Shown: one piece after another, positions 1 to 9,204 of the stretch
Numbering within the stretch: position 1 is the stretch's first letter
Layout of the letters: the number at the start of each line of letters is the position of its first letter
NCBI GenBank assembly: GCA_035764655.1
Contig: DASTYU010000076.1
Coordinates: 1-16,204, forward strand
DNA: 16,204 bases
Direction of reading: 5' to 3'
From: DASTYU01 sp035764655
GTDB taxonomy: Bacteria; Chloroflexota; Limnocylindria; Limnocylindrales; CSP1-4
Translations under genes and position numbers: made by a program
The notes under the pieces: model-generated
Database searches by the model: none
What the model was told of the DNA's origin: nothing
What the model saw: only the letters and a program-made list of their open reading frames with translations

Positions 1-2501
<2,501 letters not shown>

Positions 2502-2534
2502 TGGAAATCTCTGTCTTCGTTCGGCTCGTTCGAG

Positions 2535-3581
2535 TCAGCGAGGATCTGGTTGGTCGACGAGGTCGAGGAAGCGCGTGGCGGCCCGCTCCGCGTCCTCGCT
2601 CAGGTCGGTCGGCAGGACCACCTTGGCGCGGACGTACAGGTCCCCGTGCCCTTCGCCTCGGAACTTCGGCATGCCCCGGCCCCGAAGGCGGAACTGGCGG
2701 CCGGGCTGCGTTCCCGGCGGGATTCGGAGGAGTACCGTGCCCTTCGGCGAGCGGACCGGAACCTCGGCACCTAGCAGTGCCTCCCTGAGTGTCACCGGGA
2801 GCTCGCGCTCGAGGTCGGCGCCCTTGCGGGTGAACGTCCGATCCGGCTGCTGGCGGACGACGACGTAGAGGTCGCCGCCGCCCGGACCCTTGCCGGACAG
2901 GCGGATCCGGGTGCCCGTGTCGGCGCCCGGCGGGATCGTGATCTCCAGCCGCTTCCCGTCGACGTCGACGAGACGCGTGGTCCCGTGGAACGCCTCGTCG
3001 AGCGTGATGTCGGCATGCGCCTCGCTCCGCGGAGGAGCGGGTCGTGCCGCGCTCGTGCCCGGCCGGCCGCGGCCGCCCTGCGAGCCCGCCCCCATCCCGG
3101 CGAGGAAGTCCTCGAGGTCGATCGCCCCGCTGCTGCCACCGCCTGCCCGCCCGCTGCTCGAGCGCGCGTTGGCGATGTCGCCGAAGCCGCCCTCGCCACC
3201 GAAGAACATGCGGAAGAAGTCGGAGAACTCGCCCGGATCGCCGGACGAGCGGAACTCGTAGCGGACGTTGCCGCCCTGGCCTGCGCCACCGAAACCGGCG
3301 AACCCGGCGAACGGGTTGGCGCCCGCTGCACCGGCCCGCGCCCCGGCCCGGCTGAACGCCTCCCAGTTCTCACCGAGAGCGTCGTACTGCTTGCGCTTCT
3401 CCGGGTCCGACAGGACCGCATTTGCCTCGTTGACGTCCTTGAACTTGCGCTCCGCGGCAGCGTCACCGGGCTTGGCGTCCGGGTGATGCTGGCGTGCCAG
3501 CTTGCGGTACGCCTTCTTGATTTCGGCCTGTGACGCCGTCCTGGGGACGCCGAGGACCGCGTAATAGTCCTTGTACTCCAC
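2535..3581 (-). CDS. class B (type II) DnaJ / CbpA-like J-domain co-chaperone
   Basis: This 348-residue protein is a J-domain co-chaperone that delivers clients to DnaK and stimulates its ATPase. The J domain spans about residues 4-70 and holds the HPD triad at 33-35. A Gly/Phe-rich linker follows (about 75-180, rich in GG, FG and SG), then two C-terminal substrate-binding beta domains (about 190-340). The CxxCxGxG zinc fingers of class A DnaJ are absent, so this is the CbpA/class B type. The start is GTG at 3581, with a weak AGGA a few bases upstream; no better in-frame start precedes the J domain. It lies 97 bases after lon and 33 before clpB, all on the same strand, fitting one heat-shock transcript. 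No dnaK or grpE is in the window, so its Hsp70 partner must be elsewhere. A symbol (dnaJ2 or cbpA) cannot be chosen from sequence alone. Confidence 0.93.
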   Translation of the reverse strand: MEYKDYYAVLGVPRTASQAEIKKAYRKLARQHHPDAKPGDAAAERKFKDVNEANAVLSDPEKRKQYDALGENWEAFSRAGARAGAAGANPFAGFAGFGGAGQGGNVRYEFRSSGDPGEFSDFFRMFFGGEGGFGDIANARSSSGRAGGGSSGAIDLEDFLAGMGAGSQGGRGRPGTSAARPAPPRSEAHADITLDEAFHGTTRLVDVDGKRLEITIPPGADTGTRIRLSGKGPGGGDLYVVVRQQPDRTFTRKGADLERELPVTLREALLGAEVPVRSPKGTVLLRIPPGTQPGRQFRLRGRGMPKFRGEGHGDLYVRAKVVLPTDLSEDAERAATRFLDLVDQPDPR

Positions 3582-3678
3582 GGCGTCCTACCGCCTCGGC
3601 GCGTCCGCCCGGGCAGCCCGAACCAACGCCGTGGTGCTTCCACGACGAACGGCCCGAGCCGACCGAACGGTCTGCACG

Positions 3679-6177
3679 TCAGCTGCCTTCGACCACGACG
3701 GGCGGCTGGTCGCTGGGCGGGAACGGCGTGCGGCGCACGCGCTCCTGTCGCTCCGGCTCATCAGCCAGCTTGTCGTTCGACTTCACGACCTTGGGCGGCT
3801 CCTCGACCGACAGCGCCTTCGGCTTGCGCCGGAGGGCCGCCTCGAGCACCTGGTCCATCGACTCGACGAGCACGAGCTTGATCTGCTTGCGGATCTCGTC
3901 GGGGATGTCCCGCAGGTCCTTCTCGTTCTTGCGCGGAAGGATCACGATCTTCGCACCGGACAGGTGCGCCGCCAGGATCTTGCTCTTCAGCCCGCCGATC
4001 GGCAGGACCCGACCGCGGAGGGTGATCTCGCCCGTCATCGCCACGTCCTTGCGGACCGGGATGCCCGTGAGGGCGCTGACGATCGCGGTCGCCATCGTGA
4101 TGCCGGCCGACGGGCCGTCCTTCGGGATGGCCCCCGCGGGCACGTGGATGTGCAGCGTGTTCTTCTCGAACACCTCGCGCGCGATGCCGAGGTCCGCGGC
4201 ATGTGCCCGCGTCCACGACAGCCCCGCACGAGCCGACTCGCGCATGACGTCGCCAAGCTGGCCGGTGAGGATGAAGTCCTCCTTGCCTTCCATCTTGGTG
4301 ACCTCGACCGCGACCACGTCGCCACCGACCTCGGTGACCACGAGGCCGGTCGCCGAACCGGTCTGGTCCTCGGCCTCGAGCTCGCCGTAGTCGAACCGCT
4401 GCGGACCGAGGAATTCGGCCAGCTTCTTCAGGTCCACCACGGTCTTCCGCTTGCGCCCCTCGGCAACCTGCCGGGCGACCTTGCGCATGACGTTGGCAAT
4501 CTCGCGCTCGAGGTTTCGGACGCCCGCCTCGTGGGTGTACGAGCGGACGAGCTCGGTCATCGCCTCGTCGGTGATCTCGATGCGCTTCTCCGTCAGTCCG
4601 TGGTTCGTCATCTGCTTCGGGATGAGGAACTTGCGCCCGATCTGGATCTTCTCCTGCTCGGTGTAGCCAGGCAGCTGGACGATCTCCATCCGGTCGCGCA
4701 GCGGCGCCGGGATCGGATCGAGCAGGTTGGCCGTCGCAATGAACAGCACCTTGCTCAGGTCGAACGGCACCTCCAGGTAGTTGTCCTGGAAGCTGAAGTT
4801 CTGCTCGGGGTCGAGGACCTCGAGGAGCGCCGAGCTCGGATCGCCCCGGAAGTCCATCCCGATCTTGTCGACCTCGTCGAGCATGAACACCGGGTTGTTC
4901 GAACCGGCGGTCTTGATGTTCTGGATGATCCGGCCGGGCAGCGCGCCGATGTACGTGCGCCGGTGGCCCCGGATCTCGGCCTCGTCGTGGATGCCACCGA
5001 GGCTCATCCGCACGAACTTGCGCCCCATCGCCCGGGCAATGCTCTTGCCAAGCGACGTCTTGCCGACGCCGGGAGGGCCGACGAAGGCGAGGATCGGGCT
5101 GCGGATCGTGTCGGCCAAGGTGCGAACCGCGAGGTACTCGAGGATGCGCTCCTTGATCTTCTCGAGGCCGTAGTGGTCCTCGTCGAGGATCTCGGCGGCC
5201 TTCCGGATGTCGAGCTGGTCGTCGGTGGCGACGTTCCAGGGCAGGCCGATCAGCCAGTCCACGTAGGTGCGGATGACGCCGACCTCCGGCGAGGCAGACG
5301 GGATCCGGCTCATCCGGTCGACTTCCTTGATCGCCCGGGCCTTGATCTCGTCCGGCATGCCGGCCTGCTCGACCTTGTCACGGAGCTCGTTGATCTCGGC
5401 CTGCTGCGGGTCGTCCTCACCGAGCTCGCGCTGGATGGCCTTCAGCTGCTCGCGGAGGATGTACTCGCGCTGGGTCTTGTCCATCTCGGACTTGACCTCG
5501 GACTGGATCTTGCCCTTCAGCTCAAGGATCTCGATCTGCTCGGCGAGGAAGTTCGAGACGAGCTTCAGGCGCTCCGTGACGTCGATCGTCTCCAGCAGCT
5601 CCTGGCGCTGTTCGGTCGTCATGTCCGGGCTGTACGCGACCATGTCGGCGAGCAGCCCCGGCTCCGTGATGTTGCGCGCGGCAACGGCTGCCTCCGGCGG
5701 GACCGGCGCACCATTCGCGACGTACTGCTCGATCTGCGCCTGGACCGTACGCATGAGCGCCTGGACCTCGACGCTGCTCGGGCTCTCGTCGGCAAGCTCG
5801 GAGATGCTCGCCTTGAGGTACGGGGCGGTCTGGGTGAAGCCATGGACGCGCAGGCGGGACTGGCCCTGGACGATCGCGCGGACCGTGCCGTCCTGGAGCT
5901 GGACGACCTGGGCGATCTTGGCCAGGGTGCCGATCGAGTACAGCTCGGAGGGGTCGTTGATCTCCTCCTGCTCGGCCTGGCGCTGGGTGACGAGCGCAAT
6001 GGGTCCGCCATCGGCGACCGCTGCGTTGAGCGCGGCGACGCTCTTGTCGCGGCCAACCTGGAGCGGGACGATCATCTCGGGGAAGATGACCGTCTCCCGG
6101 AGCGCGACAAGAGGGAGCTCGCGCACGGAATCGTCCGCGATCTCGATCTCGACCGGGTTGGACGGTCGGTTGGCCAT
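3679..6177 (-). CDS. lon: ATP-dependent protease Lon (LonA type)
   Basis: Lon is a cytosolic AAA+ serine protease that degrades misfolded and selected regulatory proteins. The 832-residue protein has the LonA layout: N-terminal substrate domain (about 20-210, opening LPLVALRETVIFPEMIVPL), AAA+ module with Walker A GPPGVGKT at 367-374 and Walker B FMLDEVDK at about 431-438, then the protease domain. The catalytic dyad is Ser690 in PKDGPSAG and Lys733 in GGLKSK, with the same 43-residue spacing as Ser679/Lys722 of E. coli Lon. Compared with E. coli Lon (784 residues) it has a charged, Pro-rich C-terminal tail of roughly 40 residues ending VVVEGS, probably disordered. The ATG has a good GAGGAG ribosome site and shares its A with the hspR stop (TGATG), so translation is likely coupled to hspR. 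Lon is a known HspR target in other bacteria, which fits this position. Confidence 0.98.
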   Translation of the reverse strand: MANRPSNPVEIEIADDSVRELPLVALRETVIFPEMIVPLQVGRDKSVAALNAAVADGGPIALVTQRQAEQEEINDPSELYSIGTLAKIAQVVQLQDGTVRAIVQGQSRLRVHGFTQTAPYLKASISELADESPSSVEVQALMRTVQAQIEQYVANGAPVPPEAAVAARNITEPGLLADMVAYSPDMTTEQRQELLETIDVTERLKLVSNFLAEQIEILELKGKIQSEVKSEMDKTQREYILREQLKAIQRELGEDDPQQAEINELRDKVEQAGMPDEIKARAIKEVDRMSRIPSASPEVGVIRTYVDWLIGLPWNVATDDQLDIRKAAEILDEDHYGLEKIKERILEYLAVRTLADTIRSPILAFVGPPGVGKTSLGKSIARAMGRKFVRMSLGGIHDEAEIRGHRRTYIGALPGRIIQNIKTAGSNNPVFMLDEVDKIGMDFRGDPSSALLEVLDPEQNFSFQDNYLEVPFDLSKVLFIATANLLDPIPAPLRDRMEIVQLPGYTEQEKIQIGRKFLIPKQMTNHGLTEKRIEITDEAMTELVRSYTHEAGVRNLEREIANVMRKVARQVAEGRKRKTVVDLKKLAEFLGPQRFDYGELEAEDQTGSATGLVVTEVGGDVVAVEVTKMEGKEDFILTGQLGDVMRESARAGLSWTRAHAADLGIAREVFEKNTLHIHVPAGAIPKDGPSAGITMATAIVSALTGIPVRKDVAMTGEITLRGRVLPIGGLKSKILAAHLSGAKIVILPRKNEKDLRDIPDEIRKQIKLVLVESMDQVLEAALRRKPKALSVEEPPKVVKSNDKLADEPERQERVRRTPFPPSDQPPVVVEGS

Positions 6178-6605
6178 CAGGTTCTCCTCGTGGGGTTCGG
6201 GTCGGGGGCGAGCTGGTCGTCGTCGATCGCGTCCTCGTCGGCCGGGTGCTCGCCTGGCTCGGACTCGGCGCTGCGGGAACGGGCGCGACTCTTCGAGCCG
6301 TTGCCGGTGCCCTCCGCGTAGAGCGCTTCGAGAATTCGGGTGCCGAGCCGCTCTTCGAGCTCGAAGAGGATCCGGACCCCGGCGAGGTTCACGCCTCGCT
6401 CGCGGGTGAGATGGCGGATCCAGGAGATCCGCCGGATGTCGCTTTCGCTGTAGAGCCGGATGTTCGTCGGCGTCCGGGCGGGGCAGATCAGCCCCTCGTC
6501 CTCGTAGATCCGGAGCGTCCGCGGATGCGCGCTGACGAGCGTCGCCGCGACGCTGATCACGTAGACCGGTTGGGTCGGATCGCGGTCCGGACGCCGATAC
6601 GCCAT
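6177..6605 (-). CDS. hspR: heat-shock repressor HspR (MerR family)
   Basis: HspR is a MerR-family repressor that binds HAIR inverted repeats and shuts off chaperone and protease genes until stress; in actinomycetes DnaK is its co-repressor. The 142-residue protein shows the HspR signature: VYVISVAATL (14-23), HPRTLRIYEDEGL (27-39) forming the winged helix-turn-helix, LYSESDIRRI (51-60), and GVNLAGVRILFELEERL (71-87), the helix typical of HspR. The C-terminal 40-odd residues are basic then strongly acidic and probably disordered. The ATG at 6605, four bases after the hsp20 stop, begins MAYRRPDRDP. The frame stays open upstream into hsp20, but that extension is Arg/Pro filler with no homology character. 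It ends by overlapping lon by one base. Its place as second gene of the operon it presumably controls, behind a HAIR-like site at 7218-7238, suggests autoregulation. Confidence 0.93.
   Translation of the reverse strand: MAYRRPDRDPTQPVYVISVAATLVSAHPRTLRIYEDEGLICPARTPTNIRLYSESDIRRISWIRHLTRERGVNLAGVRILFELEERLGTRILEALYAEGTGNGSKSRARSRSAESEPGEHPADEDAIDDDQLAPDPNPTRRT
6184..6189 (-). promoter_or_regulatory. ribosome binding site of lon
   Basis: GAGGAG on the minus strand ends six bases before the lon ATG at 6177. It lies inside the last codons of hspR, supporting the overlapping TGATG junction and the choice of start. Confidence 0.8.
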
Positions 6606-6609
6606 GTCG

Positions 6610-7143
6610 TCAGGCGCCCTGTCCGGTTGCGCTCTCGGTGGTCGGCTGGTCGCCGGTCTCGAGCGCCTGGGACTGTCCATTCGTGGTCGGGGAGATGCGG
6701 ATCTGCCGAGGCTTGACCGTCTCGGCGATCGGGATGTCCAGGCGCAAAACGCCGTTCTCGAAGGACGCGTTGGCCCTGTCCGGCTCGAGGCCCGTGGGCA
6801 GCGTGATCGAGCGGCTCAGCGACCCGCGGCGGATCTCCTGGACGAGCACCTCGCCCTGGTCGTTCTTTTCGGTTCGCTCGTCACGGCTCTCGGCCGCGAT
6901 CGTGAGCGTGCCGTTCTCGACGGTGATCTCGACGTCCTCGGGCTTCACGCCCGGGAGCGCGGCCTCGACGTGGAGAGCGTTCGCGTCCCGGGTGATGTCC
7001 AGCGGCAAACCGGCGCCTTCACCAAAGGCCCAGCTGCGACCGGTCCCGGTCGGCCGAACGAAACTGTCTTCGAACAGGCGATCCATCGCCTGGCGGAGTG
7101 AAACAAGCTCGCCGAATGGCGAGGGACGTCGCACGAGTGTCAT
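6610..7143 (-). CDS. small heat-shock protein, Hsp20/alpha-crystallin family
   Basis: Small heat-shock proteins are ATP-independent holdases that form large oligomers and bind unfolding proteins. This 177-residue protein has an N-terminal arm with FGELVSLRQAMDRLFEDSF (10-28), an alpha-crystallin domain at about 45-140 with LPGVKPEDVEITVENGTLTI and the family hallmark NGVLRLDIP (130-138), and a short tail with the oligomer-anchoring I-x-I motif at 148-150 (IRI). The last 25 residues are Gln/Thr/Ser-rich. A GTG at 7152 is also in frame, but it lies inside the strong AGGAGGT ribosome site at 7151-7157, so the ATG at 7143, with about seven bases of spacing, is the real start. It is the first gene of the hsp20-hspR-lon-dnaJ-clpB operon, directly behind the promoter at 7208-7237. 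Confidence 0.96.
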   Translation of the reverse strand: MTLVRRPSPFGELVSLRQAMDRLFEDSFVRPTGTGRSWAFGEGAGLPLDITRDANALHVEAALPGVKPEDVEITVENGTLTIAAESRDERTEKNDQGEVLVQEIRRGSLSRSITLPTGLEPDRANASFENGVLRLDIPIAETVKPRQIRISPTTNGQSQALETGDQPTTESATGQGA

Positions 7144-7150
7144 GCGTGCC

Positions 7151-7157
7151 ACCTCCT
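7151..7157 (-). promoter_or_regulatory. strong ribosome binding site of hsp20 (decides its start)
   Basis: AGGAGGT on the minus strand lies seven bases before the ATG at 7143. It overlaps the competing in-frame GTG at 7152 and so excludes that codon as the start. Confidence 0.9.
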
Positions 7158-7207
7158 TTGGAGTGGGTGATCAGGGTCCAGCGGCTCAGTCGGCCGGACA
7201 CACTTGG

Positions 7208-7237
7208 ATGCTAGAACCCTGACAATACCGTTGTCAA
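7208..7237 (-). promoter_or_regulatory. predicted promoter of the hsp20-hspR-lon-dnaJ-clpB operon
   Basis: On the minus strand a perfect -35 TTGACA (7232-7237) is followed by an 18-base spacer and a -10 TAGCAT (7208-7213, four of six matches to TATAAT). Transcription would start near 7200, leaving a leader of roughly 55 bases before the hsp20 ATG. It is a vegetative-type promoter, not an alternative heat-shock sigma promoter, which fits control by a repressor. The -35 box lies inside the inverted repeat at 7218-7238. Confidence 0.65.
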
Positions 7238-7238
7238 G
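7218..7238. promoter_or_regulatory. HAIR-like operator, probable HspR binding site
   Basis: On the minus strand this reads CTTGACA, seven bases, TGTCAGG. It is an inverted repeat with the 7-N7-7 design of the HspR-associated inverted repeat (known consensus CTTGAGT-N7-ACTCAAG). The CTTGA core is kept in the promoter-proximal half, but the inner bases are CA/TG instead of GT/AC, and the outer bases of the other half differ. It covers the -35 box and much of the spacer of the operon promoter, a position suited to repression. Assignment to HspR is inferred from architecture and the hspR gene behind it. Confidence 0.6.
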
Positions 7239-7259
7239 ACTTATGGCAGCGGGACCTGA

Positions 7260-7273
7260 TTGAGAATTGTCAA
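7260..7273. repeat. second TTGA/TCAA half-site pair upstream of the hsp20 promoter
   Basis: TTGAGA-AT-TGTCAA is a near-perfect short inverted repeat 21 bases upstream of the HAIR-like site and shares its TTGACA half-site. The 2-base gap differs from the 7-base gap of HAIR. It may be an auxiliary repressor contact or chance in a locally AT-richer stretch. The TTGACA on the minus strand has no -10 at proper distance, so it is not a second promoter. Confidence 0.35.
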
Positions 7274-7305
7274 CCGAGGTCCGTTGCCGGGCCTGCGCGA
7301 CCGGT

Positions 7306-7454
7306 TTCTCGTGGTGCGGCAGCAGTCACGCATGGGGGCCCCGCGACGTCACGGTTCTGCCGTCCCACGGCAGAAAGCGCCTGGAATGACCCGGAATTCT
7401 CGTGGGGCGGCAGAAGCTGCCCGCTGCCGCGCCGCTGCTCTCGTGGGGCGAGAA
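7306..7454. repeat. cluster of four related short palindrome-like repeats
   Basis: The gene-free stretch between the RCK gene and the hsp20 promoter holds four copies of one motif. Copy 1 (7306-7322) is TTCTCGTGGTGCGGCAG. Copy 2 (7355-7375) is a perfect hairpin. Copy 3 (7397-7415) is TTCTCGTGGGGCGGCAGAA. Copy 4 (7438-7454) is CTCTCGTGGGGCGAGAA. Starts are 49, 42 and 41 bases apart. Arms exist in a short form (TTCTCG/CGAGAA) and a long form (TTCTGCCG/CGGCAGAA), and copy 3 combines one of each. Sequence between copies is not conserved. This resembles a small family of intergenic stem-loop repeats; no function can be assigned. Short open frames across it have no coding character. Confidence 0.6.
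7355..7375. repeat. perfect 9-bp stem-loop (copy 2 of the repeat family)
   Basis: TTCTGCCGT, CCC, ACGGCAGAA: nine paired bases around a three-base loop. It lies about 135 bases past the stop of the minus-strand RCK gene and has no T-run on either strand, so it is not a convincing intrinsic terminator, although it could end or stabilise the upstream transcript. It is the most symmetric member of the four-copy motif. Confidence 0.65.
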
Positions 7455-7510
7455 ATGCCTCGGGGCACGATCCGGCCAGGCACCGCCAGGACACCGCCCG
7501 GCGCCCGGGA

Positions 7511-8185
7511 CTAGCCGCGGATCGTCTCCCCTCCGATCAGCTGGTCGTGGAGCATCGCTTCGCACTCGTTCCTGCCGATCGCGATGACCTTGTCTCCGAC
7601 CTGCAGCACCGTTTCCGGGCGCAGCGGCGTCGCCACGCCGTCGCGGATCACCGCGAACAGCGAGCACCCCTCGGGGATGTCGAGGTCCTTCGTCGCCCGG
7701 CCCACGGCCGGCGACCCCTCCTGGAGGTGCGCCTCGATCAATTCCAGCTCGCTCTCGCCGAGCGCCGCCAGGTGGAGCAGCTCATGGACCGGGATGTCCT
7801 GCTCGATCGAGCCAAGGATCATCCGGGTCGGGCTGATCAGCTCGTCGACGCCGAGGTGGCGGAACAGGTCCTCGTTCTTCGGGTTGTTGACCCGCGCGAT
7901 CGTGCGCGGGACATCGAAGTGGTGCTTGGCCATCTGGCAGATCACCAGGTTGTCCTCGTCGTCGCCGGTCACGGCGGCGACCACGTCCGCACGATTCGAG
8001 CCGGCTTCGGCGAGGTACTTGCCCTCGCACCCGTCATGGGGGATCACGATCGAGCCGATCTCGTCGGCGATCTGGTCCGCACGCGAGCGGTCCTTCTCCA
8101 TGAGGGCCACCTCATGGCCGGCCTCGACGAGCTCCTTGGTCAGGTAGTAGCCGACTTTGCCGCCACCTACCACGAGGACGAACAT
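7511..8185 (-). CDS. TrkA-family RCK protein (N and C domains), potassium-transport regulator
   Basis: TrkA/KtrA-type proteins are cytosolic subunits that gate or regulate K+ transporters in response to NAD(H), ATP or c-di-AMP. The 224-residue protein has a Rossmann RCK_N domain (1 to about 120) with VVGGGKVG at 5-12 and an acidic residue at the end of the second strand (MEKDRS). An RCK_C (TrkA_C) domain follows at about 135-218, containing PAVGRATKDLDIPEGCSLFAVIRDG and LQVGDKVIAIG. That is about half the length of E. coli TrkA and equals one KtrA-like unit. The ATG at 8185 has a good AGGAGG ribosome site and follows the stop of the second RCK gene by three bases. With the truncated RCK protein, the USP and the KimA-like permease upstream it probably forms one transport module. 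No trkH/ktrB membrane subunit is visible. Confidence 0.92.
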   Translation of the reverse strand: MFVLVVGGGKVGYYLTKELVEAGHEVALMEKDRSRADQIADEIGSIVIPHDGCEGKYLAEAGSNRADVVAAVTGDDEDNLVICQMAKHHFDVPRTIARVNNPKNEDLFRHLGVDELISPTRMILGSIEQDIPVHELLHLAALGESELELIEAHLQEGSPAVGRATKDLDIPEGCSLFAVIRDGVATPLRPETVLQVGDKVIAIGRNECEAMLHDQLIGGETIRG

Positions 8186-8188
8186 GAT

Positions 8189-8749
8189 TCAGGCCTCCTG
8201 GGTCAGGCCGGCCGGCGCTGACGGCTGAGACGGTTGCTCGGGCTGTCCGGTCGGCAGGCCGACACCCACGGTTTCGCCCGGCTCGTGGCGGTGGTGCTCG
8301 CCGCCCGGATGGTGCCCGGTGGGAGCGAGCATCCCGGCCAGGCCCGACGCCGGCATCCCGAGATACGTGAAGATCGCATCGATCATCAGTCCGGTCCGGC
8401 ACAGCGTTGCGATGCCAAGCTCGGCGTACGCCGTGGCGCGGACCGGGTCGTTGATCTTCGCGATGACCTTCCGCGCCCCGAACGCCTCGACGGCGAGCTG
8501 CGCGGCCATGATGTTGCGGTTGTCGCCCTCGGTCAGCGAGATGAACAGGTCGGCATCCTCCGCGCCGGCGCGACGCAGGACGTCCTCGTCGGTGCCGTCG
8601 CCGCGGATCGCCTCCCCGCCGAACGAGCCCGGCAAGCGGTCGAAGGCGCGGGTTGAGATGTCCAGGATGACGACCCGGTGTCCTGCCCGGTCGAAGGTCT
8701 CGGCCAGCGCGGCCCCGACCCGGCCCGAGCCGACGATCACGATGTTCAC
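8189..8749 (-). CDS. TrkA-N (RCK_N only) protein with His/Pro-rich tail
   Basis: This 186-residue protein is a second RCK-type Rossmann protein. It starts VNIVIVGSGRVGAALAETF, with GSGRVG at 7-12, an Asp at the end of strand two (VVILD) for nucleotide ribose binding, and EGDNRNIMAAQLA and KINDPVRATAYAELGI typical of RCK_N. The domain ends near residue 130. Instead of RCK_C there is a low-complexity tail rich in His, Gly, Pro and Gln (HHPGGEHHRHEPGE region). The start is GTG at 8749, overlapping the usp stop by four bases (GTGA) with GAGGAA just upstream; a longer open frame upstream lies inside usp and is not used. Paired with the full RCK protein three bases downstream, it may make a hetero-oligomeric ring in which only one partner carries the ligand-sensing C domain. 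That assembly is inference. Confidence 0.88.
   Translation of the reverse strand: MNIVIVGSGRVGAALAETFDRAGHRVVILDISTRAFDRLPGSFGGEAIRGDGTDEDVLRRAGAEDADLFISLTEGDNRNIMAAQLAVEAFGARKVIAKINDPVRATAYAELGIATLCRTGLMIDAIFTYLGMPASGLAGMLAPTGHHPGGEHHRHEPGETVGVGLPTGQPEQPSQPSAPAGLTQEA
8194..8199 (-). promoter_or_regulatory. ribosome binding site of the full-length RCK gene
   Basis: AGGAGG on the minus strand lies eight bases before the ATG at 8185, inside the 3' end of the preceding RCK gene. It confirms the start and the tight junction. Confidence 0.8.
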
Positions 8750-9204
8750 AGCTCTTCCTCGGTCATGGGCTCGCGCACGACCCACACGGAGCACGGCGCG
8801 TTCTTGAGCACATACGGGATCGTACGCCCGATCGCAAAGTCCCCACCAAAGCGCTTGCGGTAGGGCAACCCGAGGATCAGCAGGTCCACCTGGCGCTCGG
8901 TCGCCTCGTCGACCAGCGCCGCTCCGACGTCGCGTGCCTGAAGCAGCACCGGCTCCAGCCGGACCTTGGCGGCCTCGGCCGCGACTTCGGCCATGTCCAG
9001 GACCTGCTGGGCTTCTTCCGAACGACCCGCAATGTCCGCGTCGAGCGGCAGCGTCCAGTCGATCTCGACGACATGGACCGCGATCAACTCGCCCTTGACC
9101 GAGCGGGCGTACTCGGCCGCCAGCCGGACGATGGCCTCATCGCTCGGTCCGCCGTTGAGGGCGATGACCGCTCGGCGGAAGGGTGGTTCTGAGGCGTCAG
9201 CCAC
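8746..9204 (-). CDS. universal stress protein family (UspA)
   Basis: This 152-residue single-domain USP has an alpha/beta fold of the HUP class, often ATP-binding. Strand one is RRAVIALNGGPSDEAIVRLA, a middle strand is GELIAVHVVEIDW, and the C-terminal half has VDLLILGLPYRKRFGGDFAIGRTIPYVLKNAPCSVWVV, matching the usual end of the fold. The canonical G-x2-G-x9-G-S/T loop is only partly kept (GG-DFAIG-RT with a longer gap after the first Gly), so ATP binding is likely but not certain. The start is GTG at 9204 with no clear ribosome site. The only nearby ATG (9217) is out of frame and soon meets a stop. The gene follows the permease by 102 bases and overlaps the RCK_N gene by four, suggesting that it regulates the transporter. 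Confidence 0.9.
   Translation of the reverse strand: MADASEPPFRRAVIALNGGPSDEAIVRLAAEYARSVKGELIAVHVVEIDWTLPLDADIAGRSEEAQQVLDMAEVAAEAAKVRLEPVLLQARDVGAALVDEATERQVDLLILGLPYRKRFGGDFAIGRTIPYVLKNAPCSVWVVREPMTEEEL

Noticed and set aside
3571..6321. Open plus-strand frame of 916 codons opposite lon
   Set aside because: It is a complete antisense shadow of lon with repetitive Leu/Asp/Val/Arg composition and no recognisable domain or start signal.
6606..6680. Longer HspR start at 6680
   Set aside because: The extension lies inside hsp20 and is Arg/Pro/Ser filler. The ATG at 6605 gives the standard HspR N-terminus.
7355..7375. Intrinsic terminator for the RCK operon
   Set aside because: The stem is perfect, but there is no T-run on either strand and it lies about 135 bases past the stop. 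Kept only as a repeat/hairpin.
7476..7496. Tandem CCAGG-CACCG / CCAGGA-CACCG
   Set aside because: It is a single near-repeat of about ten bases in a GC-rich stretch and is plausible by chance.
7260..7514. Short open frames on both strands in the gap between the RCK gene and hsp20
   Set aside because: They cross the repeat cluster, lack ribosome sites and have no protein-like pattern; the palindromes explain the sequence better.
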